The notes under the pieces were generated by a model. The model was not told the origin of the DNA and ran no database searches. It saw only the letters and a list, made by a program, of their open reading frames with translations. DNA of 64,000 bases from Taenia hydatigena (taxonomy: Eukaryota; Platyhelminthes; Cestoda; Cyclophyllidea; Taeniidae), in NCBI GenBank assembly GCA_036345935.2, contig JADWOT020000002.1, forward strand, positions 2,700,692 through 2,764,691, written 5' to 3'. The translations under genes and the position numbers were made by a program. This document shows, piece by piece, positions 1-12,727 of this stretch; position 1 is the first letter of the stretch; each line of letters opens with the position of its first letter.

Positions 1-1080
1 CTTCACACTATTGGAGAATAAATTGTGGCATTTCTTACACCTACAACCGCCACTAACGGGCCGGTGTGAGATTGATTTCGATTGTATGTGAGTCAATTCT
101 GCAGGTGTCTTTAATGTCATCTTTGGGGTGTAGATTCTCCTTTCAAACTGATGGTTGGCGCACAAGTTGTAGCATTGCCATGGCTTGCAATCACCGCTGG
201 CACCCGGTGTGTTTTTAACGTTGCGCGTATATGGGTGAATTTTGCACGTCTCTAACTTGCCATTTATGTGTTCTAGATTATCCTTCGACACTGATTTCTG
301 GCACACAAGTTGTGGCAAAGCTTACGCATGGCTACACTACTGGCATACCTTCGTGAGTTTAAAGACGCAAAATGTGGATAAATTTTGCAGATCTCCCACA
401 TGACTGCAATGCGTTCTAGTCTATCCCTCCACACCGATTGGTGGCACACAAGGCGTGGCATTTCTCATAGTTGCTCCCACCACAGGTTAACCCGTGCAAC
501 ATGGAAGAGGCAGATATGTGTAAATCCTACAGCTCTATCAATTGCCACCCATGCACTTTAGAACACCCCTTCACACTCATTGGTGGTGCACAAGTCGTGC
601 ACTGCTAAAGCCTACACCCACAACCAAGACACCTGTGTGTGTTTGCCATCGCAATTACGTTCGTAAATTCTGCAGCTCTATTATATACCATTGACGCGGC
701 GCTGATTGTCCCTCTTCTCTGACTTGTACCATAGATGTCTCAACATCGCTGACATATTCACCCCCGAGGCACGTGTGCATTCTAAGATGCAATTATATGA
801 GTAAAATCAGCTGTTATATAACATGCCGCCCATGCTGTCCAGATTATCCCTCAACACATGTTGTCACACAAATTGAGGCTTTGTTTACATGTTTCCCACC
901 CTCACATCCTGGGCGATCTGGAAGGTTAAAGTAATTGTGTGAACTCTGTATGTCTCTTACTTGCCATCTGTGCGGTCTAATTTGTCACTCCACATTGGTT
1001 TGTGGCGCACATGTGGCGGCATTTCTGACACATTCACCCCTCACTGGCCGACTCGTGCCACGCTTATTCTGCATGTAAAT
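1..1080. repeat. Tandem array of a degenerate ~140-bp satellite-like repeat
   Basis: About eight diverged units run head to tail. A recurring landmark (a pyrimidine-rich CACAC, a TGG-type motif, then GCACACAAGT and GTGGCAT) starts near positions 1, 140, 281, 421, 565, 708, 845 and 981, a spacing of 136-144 bases. Each unit also carries a GCAGgTcT...ATGCCATcTATG block. The same repeat fills 10300-11275 and its mirror at 14963-15940, so it is a dispersed satellite family. No open frame is shared between units, so I see it as non-coding. The array probably continues to the left of the window. Confidence 0.8.
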
Positions 1081-1469
1081 GCTGGGATTTGGCAGTGAAA
1101 ATGCTATATTTAACTTTAAAGCAGATTCACGATAGTGCATCAGATCCCTTTTCTTTATGCGTAATCAAACTCTATTTTCTCTTTAGTTTGGAATTCTCAT
1201 CAGCATGGCTAGTTACTATCTTAAACAGGCCCTATATTACAAACCATTCACTCGCTTGTGCCCGCTTTTCAAAGCGAGTTCTCCATACATTTGCCTTTTG
1301 GTAAGAAAATGAAATTGCAATTGCAAACGTAGTAGTTGTTTGGAAGTGTGTGAAATGCACTCACGCAAATAGCTACGCAGCTGTGAAAGACACAATGGTT
1401 GCTTTAAAGTAAAAACAGTTGGATTTTTGAGTAAGCGATTGAGAGGGTGAAATGTGCCCTATTCTCCTA
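1081..1469. other. No gene seen
   Basis: AT-rich sequence between the 140-bp array and the dispersed repeat. The only open frame is short and shows no family resemblance. Confidence 0.5.
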
Positions 1470-2160
1470 TTTAGAAACAAGGGTGGATGAATGGATGAGT
1501 GGATAAATAAATCAACATATCGTTTGTGTATTATAATGGTAGGTCGCACAAAGGAGTCGCGATTAATTAGAGGAATTTTACGGATCTGTGTGTGCGCTTT
1601 TGTTTGGAACCTTTACTAAGGTACAATCGACGAGGCAACACAGTCAAGGTACGACACTTTGTTGCCGGAAACAGCCAACAAAGTAGACACGGTGAAATTA
1701 GTATGCGCAGTGGCCTCATCTGAACACAAAATAATATCATGTGGTATGGCCGCATAAAAGAGGGAACGCAAAGCATTGCACGACTTCACAAATGATGCCG
1801 TTATGCGAAATAATCATCCCAACAAATATGGACCCTGCAATGAGGCATGTAGGAGGGGTCGACTGCGTGACCCTCTCTACCTAAGTAAACGCTGATATTC
1901 CACCCTTAAGACCCACTTCACCAAAGTCTGTCATCGCGACGACACAAATGCTTTCTGAAAAAGCCAACGCAGAGGGTTAAACTCACTAGATTCTTTATGG
2001 TTCCGTGTTCTTTTTGGTGCGCTCACCGCTTAGAGCCTGATGCAAGCTGTTGAAGCGTGACGAAATATCTCATTGAAATGCAGCTACTAATAATGTCGCC
2101 AGATATCCGATTTAATGAACTTTGCCTCTGGCAGCCTTTGCAAGGATGTTTTATCGGAAA
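1470..2160 (+). repeat. Dispersed repeat, copy 1 (partner at 57480-58130)
   Basis: The stretch matches 57480-58130 in the same orientation over several blocks: a GATGAATG/GATAAATGAG-like start, a GTTGCC..AACAGCCAA block near 1660 (57680), a CACAAATGATGCCGTT block near 1787 (57790), a CACTTCaCcAAAGTCTGcCATC block near 1915 (57925) and a TTGCAGCCTTTG-like block near 2130 (58100). The copies look roughly 70 percent alike with indels. No coding frame is kept in both, so it is probably an old mobile-element remnant of unknown class. Confidence 0.6.
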
Positions 2161-5100
2161 TAATCCAGTTGCAACAACAACTTTTGGAAGCGTAAAATGC
2201 GAAGCATAATTTTGCTTCGCTGAATGCATCACTTTCCTTTCTTTGCTAAATAATATTAGGCAGTAGCATTTGTGTAGCAGCGTTTAGACAACGGACAGAA
2301 GAAGGATCGCTGCCGCATTATTTATGCCATCCATCCACCTGATGACACATTTAGCGAAAACATCAAAGTCCACAGCGCATCCATGTACGGTAGTTGTCAG
2401 TCCTTGCTCAAGCATCAGCCGATGGCCAAGTTAGAGCGTCGACTAATACAAGTCAAGTCATGTGATCGTAAACGCACTCAATTCGAGAAATTCGCAAGTT
2501 AGGTGACCGAATGCATTGCATGACATCATCACACTGCCCCACGTTGTGCTGTAAAATTCGATAGTGTTGTTGCCTTGCTTCGTGAAAATTTTTAGGACTT
2601 GCTGAAAATCAGTAAATTGCACAAAAGAGCACTATATTCAAAGGAATCTGCCCAGAAATCAGTACATGCCATCATGTGCTTCGTCTTTCTCAGGGTAATT
2701 TCCAACATTTTCCGCCCCATATAACGAGTCACATTTACGTTGCGGTGGAGTTTACGCACTGTTTATTGGTTTCTGCTCTCCGTTTCAGAGGCGATAACAT
2801 CGCGTTCATGGTAAATTAAGCATACGAAAGGCTCCAATCAAAATTGATTTGCAAAGGAATCTATTAAAACATGCACTGCGTATCCCTCAAGATGCAGCAA
2901 TAAATCATGCCGGCGATAGTTGCCGTTCTGCTATGCGTGTCGTAATGCATAGGTCTGCACTTACTTCGTTGCTGTCCTATTCCAAATGCAAGGCTATTAT
3001 TAGGATAACAGTTACAAAATGCATTATTCAGTGAAGACCAGCTAAATTCATGTTTGTAGGGTTCTTCAGTTGATGGATATCCGGCGGGACCATTTAGCGC
3101 AATAAACTATCCGTACGAAGCGTAAATAGTAGGTGATTACAATGCGATAATTTTCGCACAACTTTTGAAAAATTGTAGACATAAGTCCAGCTAAGCAATC
3201 ATTTTATCCAGGCGGCCAAAATTCCAAGCATAAATGCATTAAAAAGGAAACTCGCAGTTGTTTGCGTTCGCTAAGTCCTCTTAACCACGTTACTGTGGCT
3301 GCATTATTCACATTAATACTATGTACATTCTGAGAATCTATTGCGCTTATTGGGTTGGACGTGGATGCTGTTACAGCACCCTCTGGAATGATGTTTGGGC
3401 CTGCCTTTTTTCTCCGAACGAATGAATCTCGTCTTCTGCAGAGCACACCGTCGCGACAGATAGAGGGGAAGTGCTAGAGGTTCTGCTGCGAACAAGACAT
3501 CGGATTGCCCTTTACACTACCGTTAAGCTATGCGCCGGATGCAAATTGAATTGGCAAATCATCACAGGTCTTTCCCGTAGTTAAGTTTGTTTATCAAATT
3601 CTCATTGTGCTTCGCCATGCATAAGGAGACCATTGCAGATCGAGTATGTCGGCACGCATGAATGTAAGTGGAATCTTTGAAATCTGTCACTAGAAATGAC
3701 GATGAATATACCTGAGGTGCAGCGTGCCTTCTTTGCCCCTCCGAGAGTCTGAAAGGCATGCAAGCATTTTGCTGAGACTGGTCTGTGTTTTAGATGCATT
3801 CCGGTGACCAGTGTTTGGCAAGCAACTGTCGCCGAAACAGGCAGAGGTCTGCAAAGCTCGGCGCAGTGGGCTCTGCGTTCACGATGTCGTAGGCTGAGAA
3901 TTTCAATCATAGATATGGTTGGAAATCGTAAGTGAATGGATGAAAGGCAATGAATGAACATAAGCATTAAAGCATATACATTAGAAAAGCACTAAAATTG
4001 GGTTCGCACTTTACCTTCTTGCCTTTTTATGCCGAATGGCCTCTTCCATCATTGAGTGCATCCTTTCGCGATTGCAGTAGATGCTGTCGATTAGATGGGA
4101 GTAAAGCGACGTAAATTCCACTTGTGCGGCTTAAGATTAACTTGCCTTCTTTTAATCTACTTCTTTCACTCGCGATTCTTCCTTTAACCTTTTGTTTTTG
4201 TGGATCTTAAACAAGCGTTTGCGCTATTGCACTCACTGCCGCTATTTACCAAGGCGCCTTCATCCAATACTGGTGGGCAGTAGTTGTTGGTAGGCTAGCA
4301 TTTAGTGCTCATTGACATGCATTCATAATATTGACTTTGCAATGTGCCAATATGACTATGAGTAGTGCTCTCCGTCCAAGTCGCCGATCCGCATGCATCT
4401 TACTACAAGGTGCTTCTTGGAATGATAGCCCTTGGTAACCTCATTGAAAAACAGTGCTCCTTGGGGATGTAGCGTTATTAAGATTGCTTTGCAGATAGCA
4501 CGCAAACACCCTCAATGCGTTTACTCCCATCACTGTAATAGTGTGACGGCTCCTTCTATGACTACAACGTGCTCACATAAATAAGTATTTTTGACAACCA
4601 ATAGCTAATTATCGGCCTCTGAGGACGTGAGCAAATGTGCGAGTTTGTTTTTGCTCTTGTTGCAGTATCCAAGAACTCACCTGATGTGCTTGTTTACCTG
4701 CACACATTTTCTGTCTGTTTATTTGGGTATCGAGCTAGTGCATGCTTAAATTACGTTATGGCAAGGAAATGGCGGGTGAATTGTTGCAGTGCTGCTTAAT
4801 TGTGGCAGCTGATATTTGATTAGCAGACCTTGGAGACGTCAGCGCTTGAGGAACCCACACTAGTTGGCCACGTTCCTGTTAGTCAATCCACACTTCACAC
4901 CCTTCGCTGCGTACAGTCGAATAATTAGAACAACTAGAAGTTGTGCCAAGTAAATACTGCAAGTTCTATTATTCATAATCCATCTCAAGTTGGCGACTCC
5001 AGGGCAAAGTGGTGTAAGACTAGAGGAGAGGACATTTAGTTTGGAATTACATAAAACCTGCCTGTTTAATGAGATATTTACGCCTTTTTCACAGGTCGCC

Positions 5101-6322
5101 ATTGGAATTGAATGCAGCGCTGTGCCTTACTACTGAAAGTGCCATCAACATCTACTCAAAGACAAGTTTGCCTCTTTTGCAGCAGTGTATCAGTCCACCA
5201 CACTGGACTTACGTTTTATCCATCTTCTCAGTGGTCGCAGTAGTAATGAGTCCGAGTCGGTGATGAGGAGATAATATTCAGTAAATCGTGAACAATGCAC
5301 TTGTAGTGGAATTAAGCGCGATTGTTATTAGTGATCCGCGGTCCATCTTCCTCACTAAAGGGCTGCATTTATCTCCTCTAAAATAGTTTGTTACAATCCT
5401 TGACAAAGAAAAGGAAAAACAAAGATGATGCCTAAAGACTGTCTCAAATTGACCGCCTCCAACGCAGATGGTGTGGAAGGGCCAGCCTAAACTCCTGCTA
5501 ACATGTAATAGCATACAATTATTCAATCATAAAGAATGAACGCTGCAAATCAGGGGGAACCATGCATTTACAATCGGCTGAGGGATCAAAATGGTATGTC
5601 ATCTGGTCCGAAATTTGCGTTTAGTTGCAAGAACGAGCCTGTTTTTTCCATGTGAGAAGCTAAATGAATCATCCTAAAACTGCAATGGCTTTATTTTCCC
5701 TGACCATCAATTCAATTCAATCTGAGCCCAAATTATTGATGGCAATTGAGAGAAGAAAGTTTTAAAATGGAGCACATGACATTATTATAGAGAAAATTTG
5801 ATAAGTAAAAGTATTGATTTAAGTGCAATGCGTCGAAAGAATAGTGAAATTTGAAAAAATTCTCTCTCAGTGGCTGATTTGGGAATTTTAGCGACGCGTG
5901 CTCTTACTTTATTTGTATCACAGACCAACTGGCAATGACTCTGATCTCCAGCTAAACGCAATAATCCAAGCCGATTTTTGCTACGAATATGGATTTCGAA
6001 CATTGAAATTCAGTTAAGGCATGCTAGATGATGCCGCTTTCATCATGGGGGATCCAGCATTTCATTGGTCAATCCTGATGACAAATCGGTGCCAAGGACA
6101 CAATCCTGCCTATGAATGAGCCACTTCTTCATTTTGTAATTGTAACTACGGTTTCTGGCCACAAACCCTGGTATTGCCCAGGTCCTCGGCCTCGTTTATA
6201 CCCCAAATAAATGTCACGGAGAACTAGGCACAGTCAGACTGGGAATGGACATTCGTGTGTGCATGACAGTCTAAAAGACTGGCCTAAGGTTTGGAAGCAA
6301 TAATCGTGAGATTGAAGAAGGA
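2161..6322. other. No gene seen
   Basis: About 4.2 kb of unique-looking AT-rich sequence. Open frames on both strands stay below about 120 codons, lack family motifs and are not bounded by convincing splice sites. The longest, on the minus strand at 3602-3967, looks like chance. Confidence 0.5.
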
Positions 6323-7586
6323 CGCGGATGCATTAACATTAGGACAAATTAAGTGTGGAATATTTGGATAATGCTGATAGGCCAGCGCAGTTACCACAGG
6401 CGGTGCAGAAATTATAGTCTCAGTTCTGTGCTCTTCTCTTAGTCATGCTCGGTGGCGCTGCGTAACCTCTGCATTTGCTTAATATTTTCCATCATTACCC
6501 ATCTTGAAACAAAATGCAACGCTTGTCATAAACTGGTAAAATGCAGATCTTCAAAGGATCCAAGCCATTCTGACAGTCAACGTGTAACATCTGCAAGTGT
6601 ATGCGTTTGAGAGACACGGTCAACTAGACACACTTAGGCACCAGCATCAATAAATCGTTGGAGAGAGGTAGTAGAATTAAATATTACTTAAGAAGCTCCC
6701 CATGGTTATTTTATCAGCATGACGCTTACAGCGCCCAACAGCGTATTTGACAACATCCACGCTAAAACCTTGTTCAAATGTCAAGAAGAATGGCAAATAG
6801 GGGTAGGACTATATTGGTTGAAGTGACATTTCACAAACAGCACTCGGTTTAAGCTGGACATCGATGCGCGAAGTCCGCAAAAACGTAGGGATCAAAACTT
6901 GGCATGCACAGCATTTCAGCGGGCTGTGATTGCGGTGAATCATCAATCGAATTGTGGCACATTTCAGCAGAGTACAACTGGGCTGTCAATTCCTTCCAAG
7001 TAATTAAGATAGTAGTCGGACCGGTAAATTCTTGTAGAGTGCAGCCGTCTAGTTGGACAATGAAGTAACAATTTCGCTCCTGGTTGGTTGATTTGGCCGC
7101 TGTGAAATACCAGCTTTAGGACATTTCATGATTGGGTTGAGTGGACAAGTAGTGCGACTTGCTTGTTTTTCGTACGAAAATAACTGGCTTCATTGTACGA
7201 CGAAACGCAAACCCAAGATTATGCTGAAGAAAGTGTGATCCCTCAATCATTGGCGAACGCATGAGATTTTCTTAATTTTCAGCAAACAACTCTAATGCCT
7301 ATGTGCTATCATATGCTGGAAAAGAGGTCAAGCTGAGTCTCCCACAAGTTGTGGGAGCTTTGCGCCAGCATCTGTGTTTCCAATTTCTATGCTAGGGCTC
7401 GTGACACGCTGAGTGATACGTCGACGAGAATGTTAATGCTTAACCACAAGGTTTGAAACCACGGGGGTAGCAACTATCGCAGGGGAGTTTAACGCATCCC
7501 TTTGAAGTGAAGTGAAGTTCGCTACACGTTTTATTCGTAATCAACTGAATATTAGCGTGTCATCGACTCTGCTACGACCGCTTAAG

Positions 7587-10299
7587 CAACCACCTAAAAA
7601 TAAATTTAGACAGTCTAGGATGGCAGATACTCTAGTCGTATTCTAGACCATTATGCGCGCTCAGCATATGGGATTTATACCACGCAGCATCTACGATTCA
7701 AAGCTAGGCGATAGTACGTGAGTTCAATGCGGCTTTTCCGTCGCAAACTTGCTGCTGGTGCTGTTCTGTGCAACCATTTGCCAATCTAAGCGAGGCAGCG
7801 CATTCTATTAAGGACTAGATTTAGACTTAGTTTAAATGAAAAGTGTTATGGACTTACACCCACACATCCTGACGCATACACGAATTCACCTCAAGATGTG
7901 TGTCTGTAAGCGGATACTGATTGTGGATTTTCCTAATTCGTCCACGCGAATCTCACCATATCTGCATCCCACTAATATGCAATGCGCATGTCATGCATCG
8001 TGGGTCAATTCGAATGGACTTTCCATTGTTAACCATTGCCCCCTCCCAAGTAATCGTACTCGGTGTTAGGAGGTCTTCGCGGAATTTAAACAAGGCGTGA
8101 TGTGGGACATGGAGATCGCATTTTATTCATCGCAGTGAGAGTGGAGTAGATATCACGTAGCACACCACCAGACCACTTCGTGGTTCTAACCTGCATCTTC
8201 CTCATAGTGACTTCCAATTATGCGCCATTTCTGAGGAGCAAACTAGGGAAACAGTAGGTGATAGAATGTCGCAGTGCTAAGGGTGTTAATAAAATACGCA
8301 CGGATTCTGTGCGTGCATTTTCAATTTTCCGACTTCATGAGTCAGGCGTATAAGCTGAGCTAAATGACAGCATGAATGATGGGCAGTGTTGTCGTACAAG
8401 AGGTGAGGCTAAATCACATGCCATTGCTCCAGTCTAGTGTGAATAGCTTCTTAAACAACCACAGTCAATTAAGAGCCTTCAACTGTGGGTTTGATTCAAC
8501 CTAAATACAATCAAGTGGAAGGCAAACGCACTGTAACAGGCTTTCTCTTGTCAAGAACGCCTTAGCAGAGTCCACTTATTCAAAATCGAGTTGTATAAGT
8601 GTGGGCAAACAAAGGGTGGATAAAGTGCAATAACGGTCTGAATTTCTTCGATTGCTTGATTAATAGGGTGCATTTGGCATTTTGTCAGGATCGTTGGAAT
8701 TCATCCTTGCACCCAAATGCAAAATGACAGGCAGAGTAAAGAGTCAGTCTCTTAGTGGACAATGAGTAGAAGGGCTGCCCTCATCATCAGCGATTACACT
8801 TTACTTTTTATTCTTGTATAGCGCCGCACGCTCGAGGCCAAGTAAAACTCCTGCACACGCTTTGCATCGGGTGGGGCCAATTACGCTATGGTGAAATTGT
8901 TACCGCCAGCTCCTCATTTTTTTTTGTATTTCCTACCAAAGCGTGTGGCAAATACAGACCAATTCGTGAACGAAAACTCATTTGAGTTGAGGAATGTTTA
9001 CCCTCGGGATTTGAAAGCATTGAGATAGGAGTGCGTGACAGCCGAGTTTAAAAAACTCTCTCGTTAAAGAAGATGGGCTAGACATACTGCTAGCAGCTAC
9101 ACTTATGGCCGCTACAAGTGTTCGCAGGCGCACTTTACTGAATAATACTGCGACAGCACGCGCTTGAAGTCATCAGCTTTACGGTGGTTGAAGCGATGCG
9201 TACTAGTAGTGCACTGGTATCCCATTGACGTGCACTGCTCACATTCCCACTACTTTTACATTGATTTTGGTTGATTTAACATCCCAAAATATATGGAGCA
9301 TTGCCAGGTCGAGAGTGCAGGATAGAGAGTGTCCAAAGTGCGGCTTGAAATTATTCGTTCTCTTCTCAAGAACGAGCTTCGAGCTCGGACACCAGAAGAA
9401 AGCTTGGCCAGTCTTGGTAAGAAAGGCACTAATGCCATCGCGTCCCTTACATAGCGATGATGACTTTCCAAACAACGGGAAGGCACTTCAAACGTGATGT
9501 CAATTTTATCAATTGGCATGCTCACAACAACAGACCGGAGATCCGATTTTGCGAATTTTTTGCCACATTCAGTCTTAAATTGTTTCGCGGTGCACCTGAC
9601 TGCTTACGATTGTAGAGGTTTGAAGTGTAATTGCAATCACGAGATCAATGCAACGTTATAAGCCAAAGAAGACGCCAAATACAGGTAGAATTGCAATCCT
9701 CAAGGCAACTGTTCACAAAGGGTACTCTATTAAAAATATGCTTGGCATAGAGAATTCGTAACAAGGCAATGATTAAAACATGACATAAACAGCATGTTAG
9801 GGATTGTGTTTATGGCGAGCCACGAATCCACTTAAAGCCCGCTGTGATGAAGCACACCCAGGCCGCCAAGACTTTACAAGTACATCTAAGAATTATTGTT
9901 TTGAGATGCTAGTCAGACAAGTGGAAGTTTGCAGAATGCAGCCGTCTTCTTAGGCAACGAATTCAAATCATTCGCTACTTGGCTTATTGGTTTAGGCGCC
10001 AAGATTTAAGTGCTCAAGGGCAATACACCGAAAGCATCCTTTTGCACACAATTTAAAGTAGAAAATGCTGGACTTCGGGAGTGTTAATGCGCGTAGTGGA
10101 TCTTGAAAATAGATGTGACATTCAGCTATGTGTATTATTGTACATTAAAGACGAAAGAGTGCGAAGGATAGTCTACAGAAAAAATTATTTGTACTCACTT
10201 ACGGAAGATTATGACAAAAGCATGTGAAAATAAGAAGAGATGGGTTAGCAGTTTGGTGCCCGAACGAATACATATCACATGCGATTTATGCGGTCACGT
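7587..10299. other. Core of left arm outside the array: no gene supported
   Basis: Unique-looking sequence conserved in the mirror arm. It holds a 77-codon open frame at 7836-8069 (plus) and, around 9225-9525, three overlapping frames of 78-90 codons on both strands. These survive in both arms only because the arms are almost identical, so their conservation says nothing about function. The minus frame at 9239-9475 ends in a W-D-V-K...I-x-V-K-V stretch faintly reminiscent of an FN3 strand; I do not call it. Confidence 0.5.
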
Positions 10300-11275
10300 T
10301 TATCACCTCGAAAAGTTGACGGCACACAAGTAGTGGCAATGTAGACACGTCAACCACCGGTAGACCGGCGCAAAGTTGATGATTCAAGGGTGGTGGCGAA
10401 TGCTGCAGGGATATCATATGCCATCGATGCGGCAAAGATAATCACTCCTCATTTATTGGTGGAACTAGAGTAGTGAAATCGCTGACATTCACAGCCACGA
10501 TCGACAGAGCGGTGCAAAGTTAAATGTGCTAGTCGATGGATATTACACGCATTATATGCGGAAATTTTTACTGGTTGTGGTAAGGGTGAAACTTACACCC
10601 GCCATAGACAGACCAGTGCCAGTTCGCTAATGCAAGTAAGTGAGCTAATGCTACGGGCTATCACATGCCAGCTAAGCGATAAACAACACCCATCCACAAT
10701 TATTGGTAGCGAAAAGTAGTGACATTACTAGCACACAAAACCAACACCCAGATGCTTGTAATTAAGAAATATCTGCACAGCTGTCACAGCTGTCACATAT
10801 ATGCGCAAAATTAACTTCATTACACTGATTTTTCTTAAAAATGCATTGGCATTTCTGGCAATTGCACCTGCAACCGACATACCACCGCAAAGTCAGAGAT
10901 GCAAATGTTTGAGCTATTGTAAATGACTATCACATGCCATCTGTGAGGCATTGCTTATCACTCCACCCATTTTCGGTGGCACAAGTGCAGTGGCATTGTT
11001 AGCACATACAGTTATCATAGAAATAACGGTTCGTTGTCTAAGATGCAATTAATTGTAGAAGATCTGCACAGTTGTCACATGCTGTCTATGCATCGAAGAT
11101 TATTCCTCCTCACTGATTGGTTGTACTCAAGTAATAATGTTTCTGACACACGCATCGTCAACAGACCGACGCGAGATTAATGATGCCAGTAATTGTGCTA
11201 GTGGTATAGGCCTATCATATGCTATCTATGCGATAAGCAATACCTCTTTACAGTTATTAGTTGCAAAATGTTGTC
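10300..11275. repeat. ~140-bp tandem repeat array inside the left arm
   Basis: This is the same repeat family as at 1-1080. Unit landmarks (CACTCC/CCTC..ATTGGTGG-type, GCACACAAGTAGTGGCA, ATCAcATGCcATCTATGCG) recur about every 138-145 bases, near 10300, 10440, 10580, 10685, 10815, 10955, 11098 and 11236. Adjacent units are strongly diverged from each other, yet the whole array is nearly identical to its mirror at 14963-15940. The array is therefore much older than the event that made the two arms alike. Confidence 0.75.
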
Positions 11276-11657
11276 TGAGTTAGTTTTCCTTCGCAATAAG
11301 CACTAAATATCAGCATGACAATTACGCTTTAAAGGCCTTCGTCCAAATTTTTTCTTGTATTGGCTTGCCTCTGAAATCATTCATCGCGAACAGTAATTAC
11401 GCATTCAGCTTAATACAATAAGTATATTTGTTAGTAGAACTAAACTTGTGCCTTGAAGTCATATCCGTTTTTCGTAAAATGCAGAATACCTTTAAAAATG
11501 TGAAGACTTCAAGCATAAGGCATTTGCATTAGCTCGCAACACAGCGCGAACTCATTTTTGAATGGGCGGAAGTGGCAACCCTAAGTAAATGAAGTAAGCG
11601 CAGAAAGGCTTGTATTTGTCAATAGCTTTCTAGTTGAAGAAGCTACGTCGGAAATAA

Positions 11658-11704
11658 TTAAGCACGAATGAGTGTCACTGTTCCATCGCACGCACCATAA
11701 AGGC
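11658..11704 (-). pseudogene. Mirror of the putative tail exon of the FN3 gene
   Basis: On the minus strand this matches 14534-14580: a pyrimidine-rich acceptor ending in CACAG, then a phase-1 open stretch of about 15 residues ending in TAA. It differs from the right-arm copy by a few substitutions, for example GGA for GAA and GCT for ACT. It would be the last exon of the truncated left-arm FN3 copy. Calling it an exon is inference from splice signals only. It carries no membrane segment. Confidence 0.25.
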
Positions 11705-11957
11705 CTGTGCTGGAAAAAGAGAGGTCTGGTAATTTTGTATAATAGACCGTGGTCGTACGTGTGCCTAAACAGTTGTTAATTTGCACTTACGCACAAGTAA
11801 GCTCAAGCAAGCCTCATTGCCACGCCAGACGGAGCCAGACCGAATGGACCACGAGGCGGAACAGTTGGTCGCAAAAGCACTTTTCCTCTCCCTATGCAAG
11901 CAGACAAGTCATTCTTCGGTTTGGCAAAGCACATTACAATCGCACTTGGTAACTTAC

Positions 11958-12245
11958 CGGGGGACGGTGTTTTAATAAATCCATCGTATATGTCAGTTGT
12001 ATCCGTGAGAGCCAAAACTCAGCATCGTGTGTTGGCTCCTAACCCCTCAAGAGTTATGCTCCCTTTTAAAAATTCTACTTCTTTACTCTTGACCAAGACG
12101 GGTTTAGTGGTAGAAACTGCAATTAGCTTAATCTGGTCCTCATAGTGCTCACCCAACGCTTTCACATTCCAAGTCAACGTAATGGAATTGGGCTTTGGGA
12201 TTTTGTTTCCGCTGATTTAGAAAGCATTCGTTTCTCGTTTAAACA
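11958..12245 (-). pseudogene. FN3-domain exon of an EG95/TSOL-type antigen, decayed left-arm copy
   Basis: Minus-strand counterpart of exon 3 at 13989-14282. From 11958 (phase-1 donor GTAAGTT on the minus strand) to about 12190 it is nearly base-identical to that exon. It includes the S-I-T-L-T-W-N-V strand, the T-K-P-V-L-V segment, the I-T-L-E-G-L segment and the same TGA directly after N-T-R-C. Beyond about 12190 similarity falls abruptly to a weak match. In that older part there is an in-frame TAA and no acceptor as good as the one at 13988. With two nonsense codons and a poor 5' end this is a pseudogene. It points away from the plus-strand gene starting at 12658. Confidence 0.7.
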
Positions 12246-12610
12246 CGAGATCTCCTTAGTCGTTATAATGGCGCCGAAAAGGCGGTTGCACTTCTCAATC
12301 AGTATTGCAGGGATGTTCGACTGCAAAGTGGGTTTTTCTAACTAGTTTCTATCTCGAAGCCACCCAATGCCAAAATTTCGCTCTCTGATGACACAAAATA
12401 AAACTTGAGATCTATGGAATAATTAGACATTGCACTCTATTTCAGCCCCCTCGTCTGCGCACCTTAATAACAACGCATTTGGCAGCAGACCATCGATTTT
12501 ACGAGAAAGAAGCAACACATCACATTGCGATCAGGAGCTCTATGCATTGAGGAGTCGTCCTGTAGTTCAAGAACACACATCTGATAGGCTGGTGCATCAG
12601 TCCCCATTCT
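12246..12610. other. Spacer between head-to-head FN3 copies
   Basis: No exon is seen. The first ~100 bases retain weak reverse-complement similarity to the intron before exon 3 (around 13910-13985; a shared TCCCTGC...CCATTATAA pattern), so the old inverted duplication extended past the near-identical core. Confidence 0.4.
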
Positions 12611-12618
12611 TATAAATA
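12611..12618 (+). promoter_or_regulatory. TATA box of the FN3 antigen gene
   Basis: TATAAATA lies 47 bases upstream of the ATG at 12658. The related signal-peptide exon on the minus strand has the same octamer 46 bases upstream of its ATG (25895-25888), and the decayed copy has a mutated version at the same distance (26742-26735). The repeated spacing supports a real core promoter with a very short 5' leader. Confidence 0.65.
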
Positions 12619-12657
12619 CCCCGTGATTTGTACCTATGACCCAATTATTTGTTGGTG

Positions 12658-12727
12658 ATGTCGTTTGGCTTGCATCTTATTTTATTGGCGATTTCACACC
12701 TAGCGAAGAGCCAAATAGGACTGAGTG
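12658..12727 (+). CDS. Exon 1: signal peptide of FN3 antigen
   Basis: 70 bases encode 23 residues starting M-S-F-G-L-H-L-I-L-L, a short hydrophobic signal peptide with a likely cleavage near H-L-A-K. The exon ends one base into a codon before GTGAGT (phase 1). The minus-strand exon at 25780-25849 is also exactly 70 bases, phase 1, and similar in layout (hydrophobic run, then L-A-K). I prefer this start to the ATG at 13186: the latter lies in the intron's acceptor region, and the paralogue at 63.7 kb lacks that ATG while keeping the splice site. Confidence 0.65.

Larger units (their letters stand above)
6323..12200 (+). repeat. Left arm of a giant inverted repeat
   Basis: This arm is the reverse complement of 14038-20898. 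The outer end is sharp: CGCGGATG at 6323-6330 mirrors CATCCGCG at 20891-20898, and similarity stops beyond it. The arm has two tiers. The outer 6323-7586 is roughly 85-90 percent like its mirror. The core from 7587 to about 12190 is almost identical: the open frames at 7836-8069 and 9225-9497 mirror 18169-18402 and 16741-17013 without an amino-acid change. Core coordinates sum to 26238 with the mirror (26240 near the inner end because of a 2-base indel). The inner end falls inside an FN3 exon. Confidence 0.93.

Noticed and set aside
1..1080. CRISPR array
   Set aside because: Units are ~140 bases, diverged throughout and lack short identical repeats separated by unique spacers. The context is eukaryotic.
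3602..3967. 121-codon minus-strand frame
   Set aside because: No motif, no homologous second copy, and no supporting splice sites.
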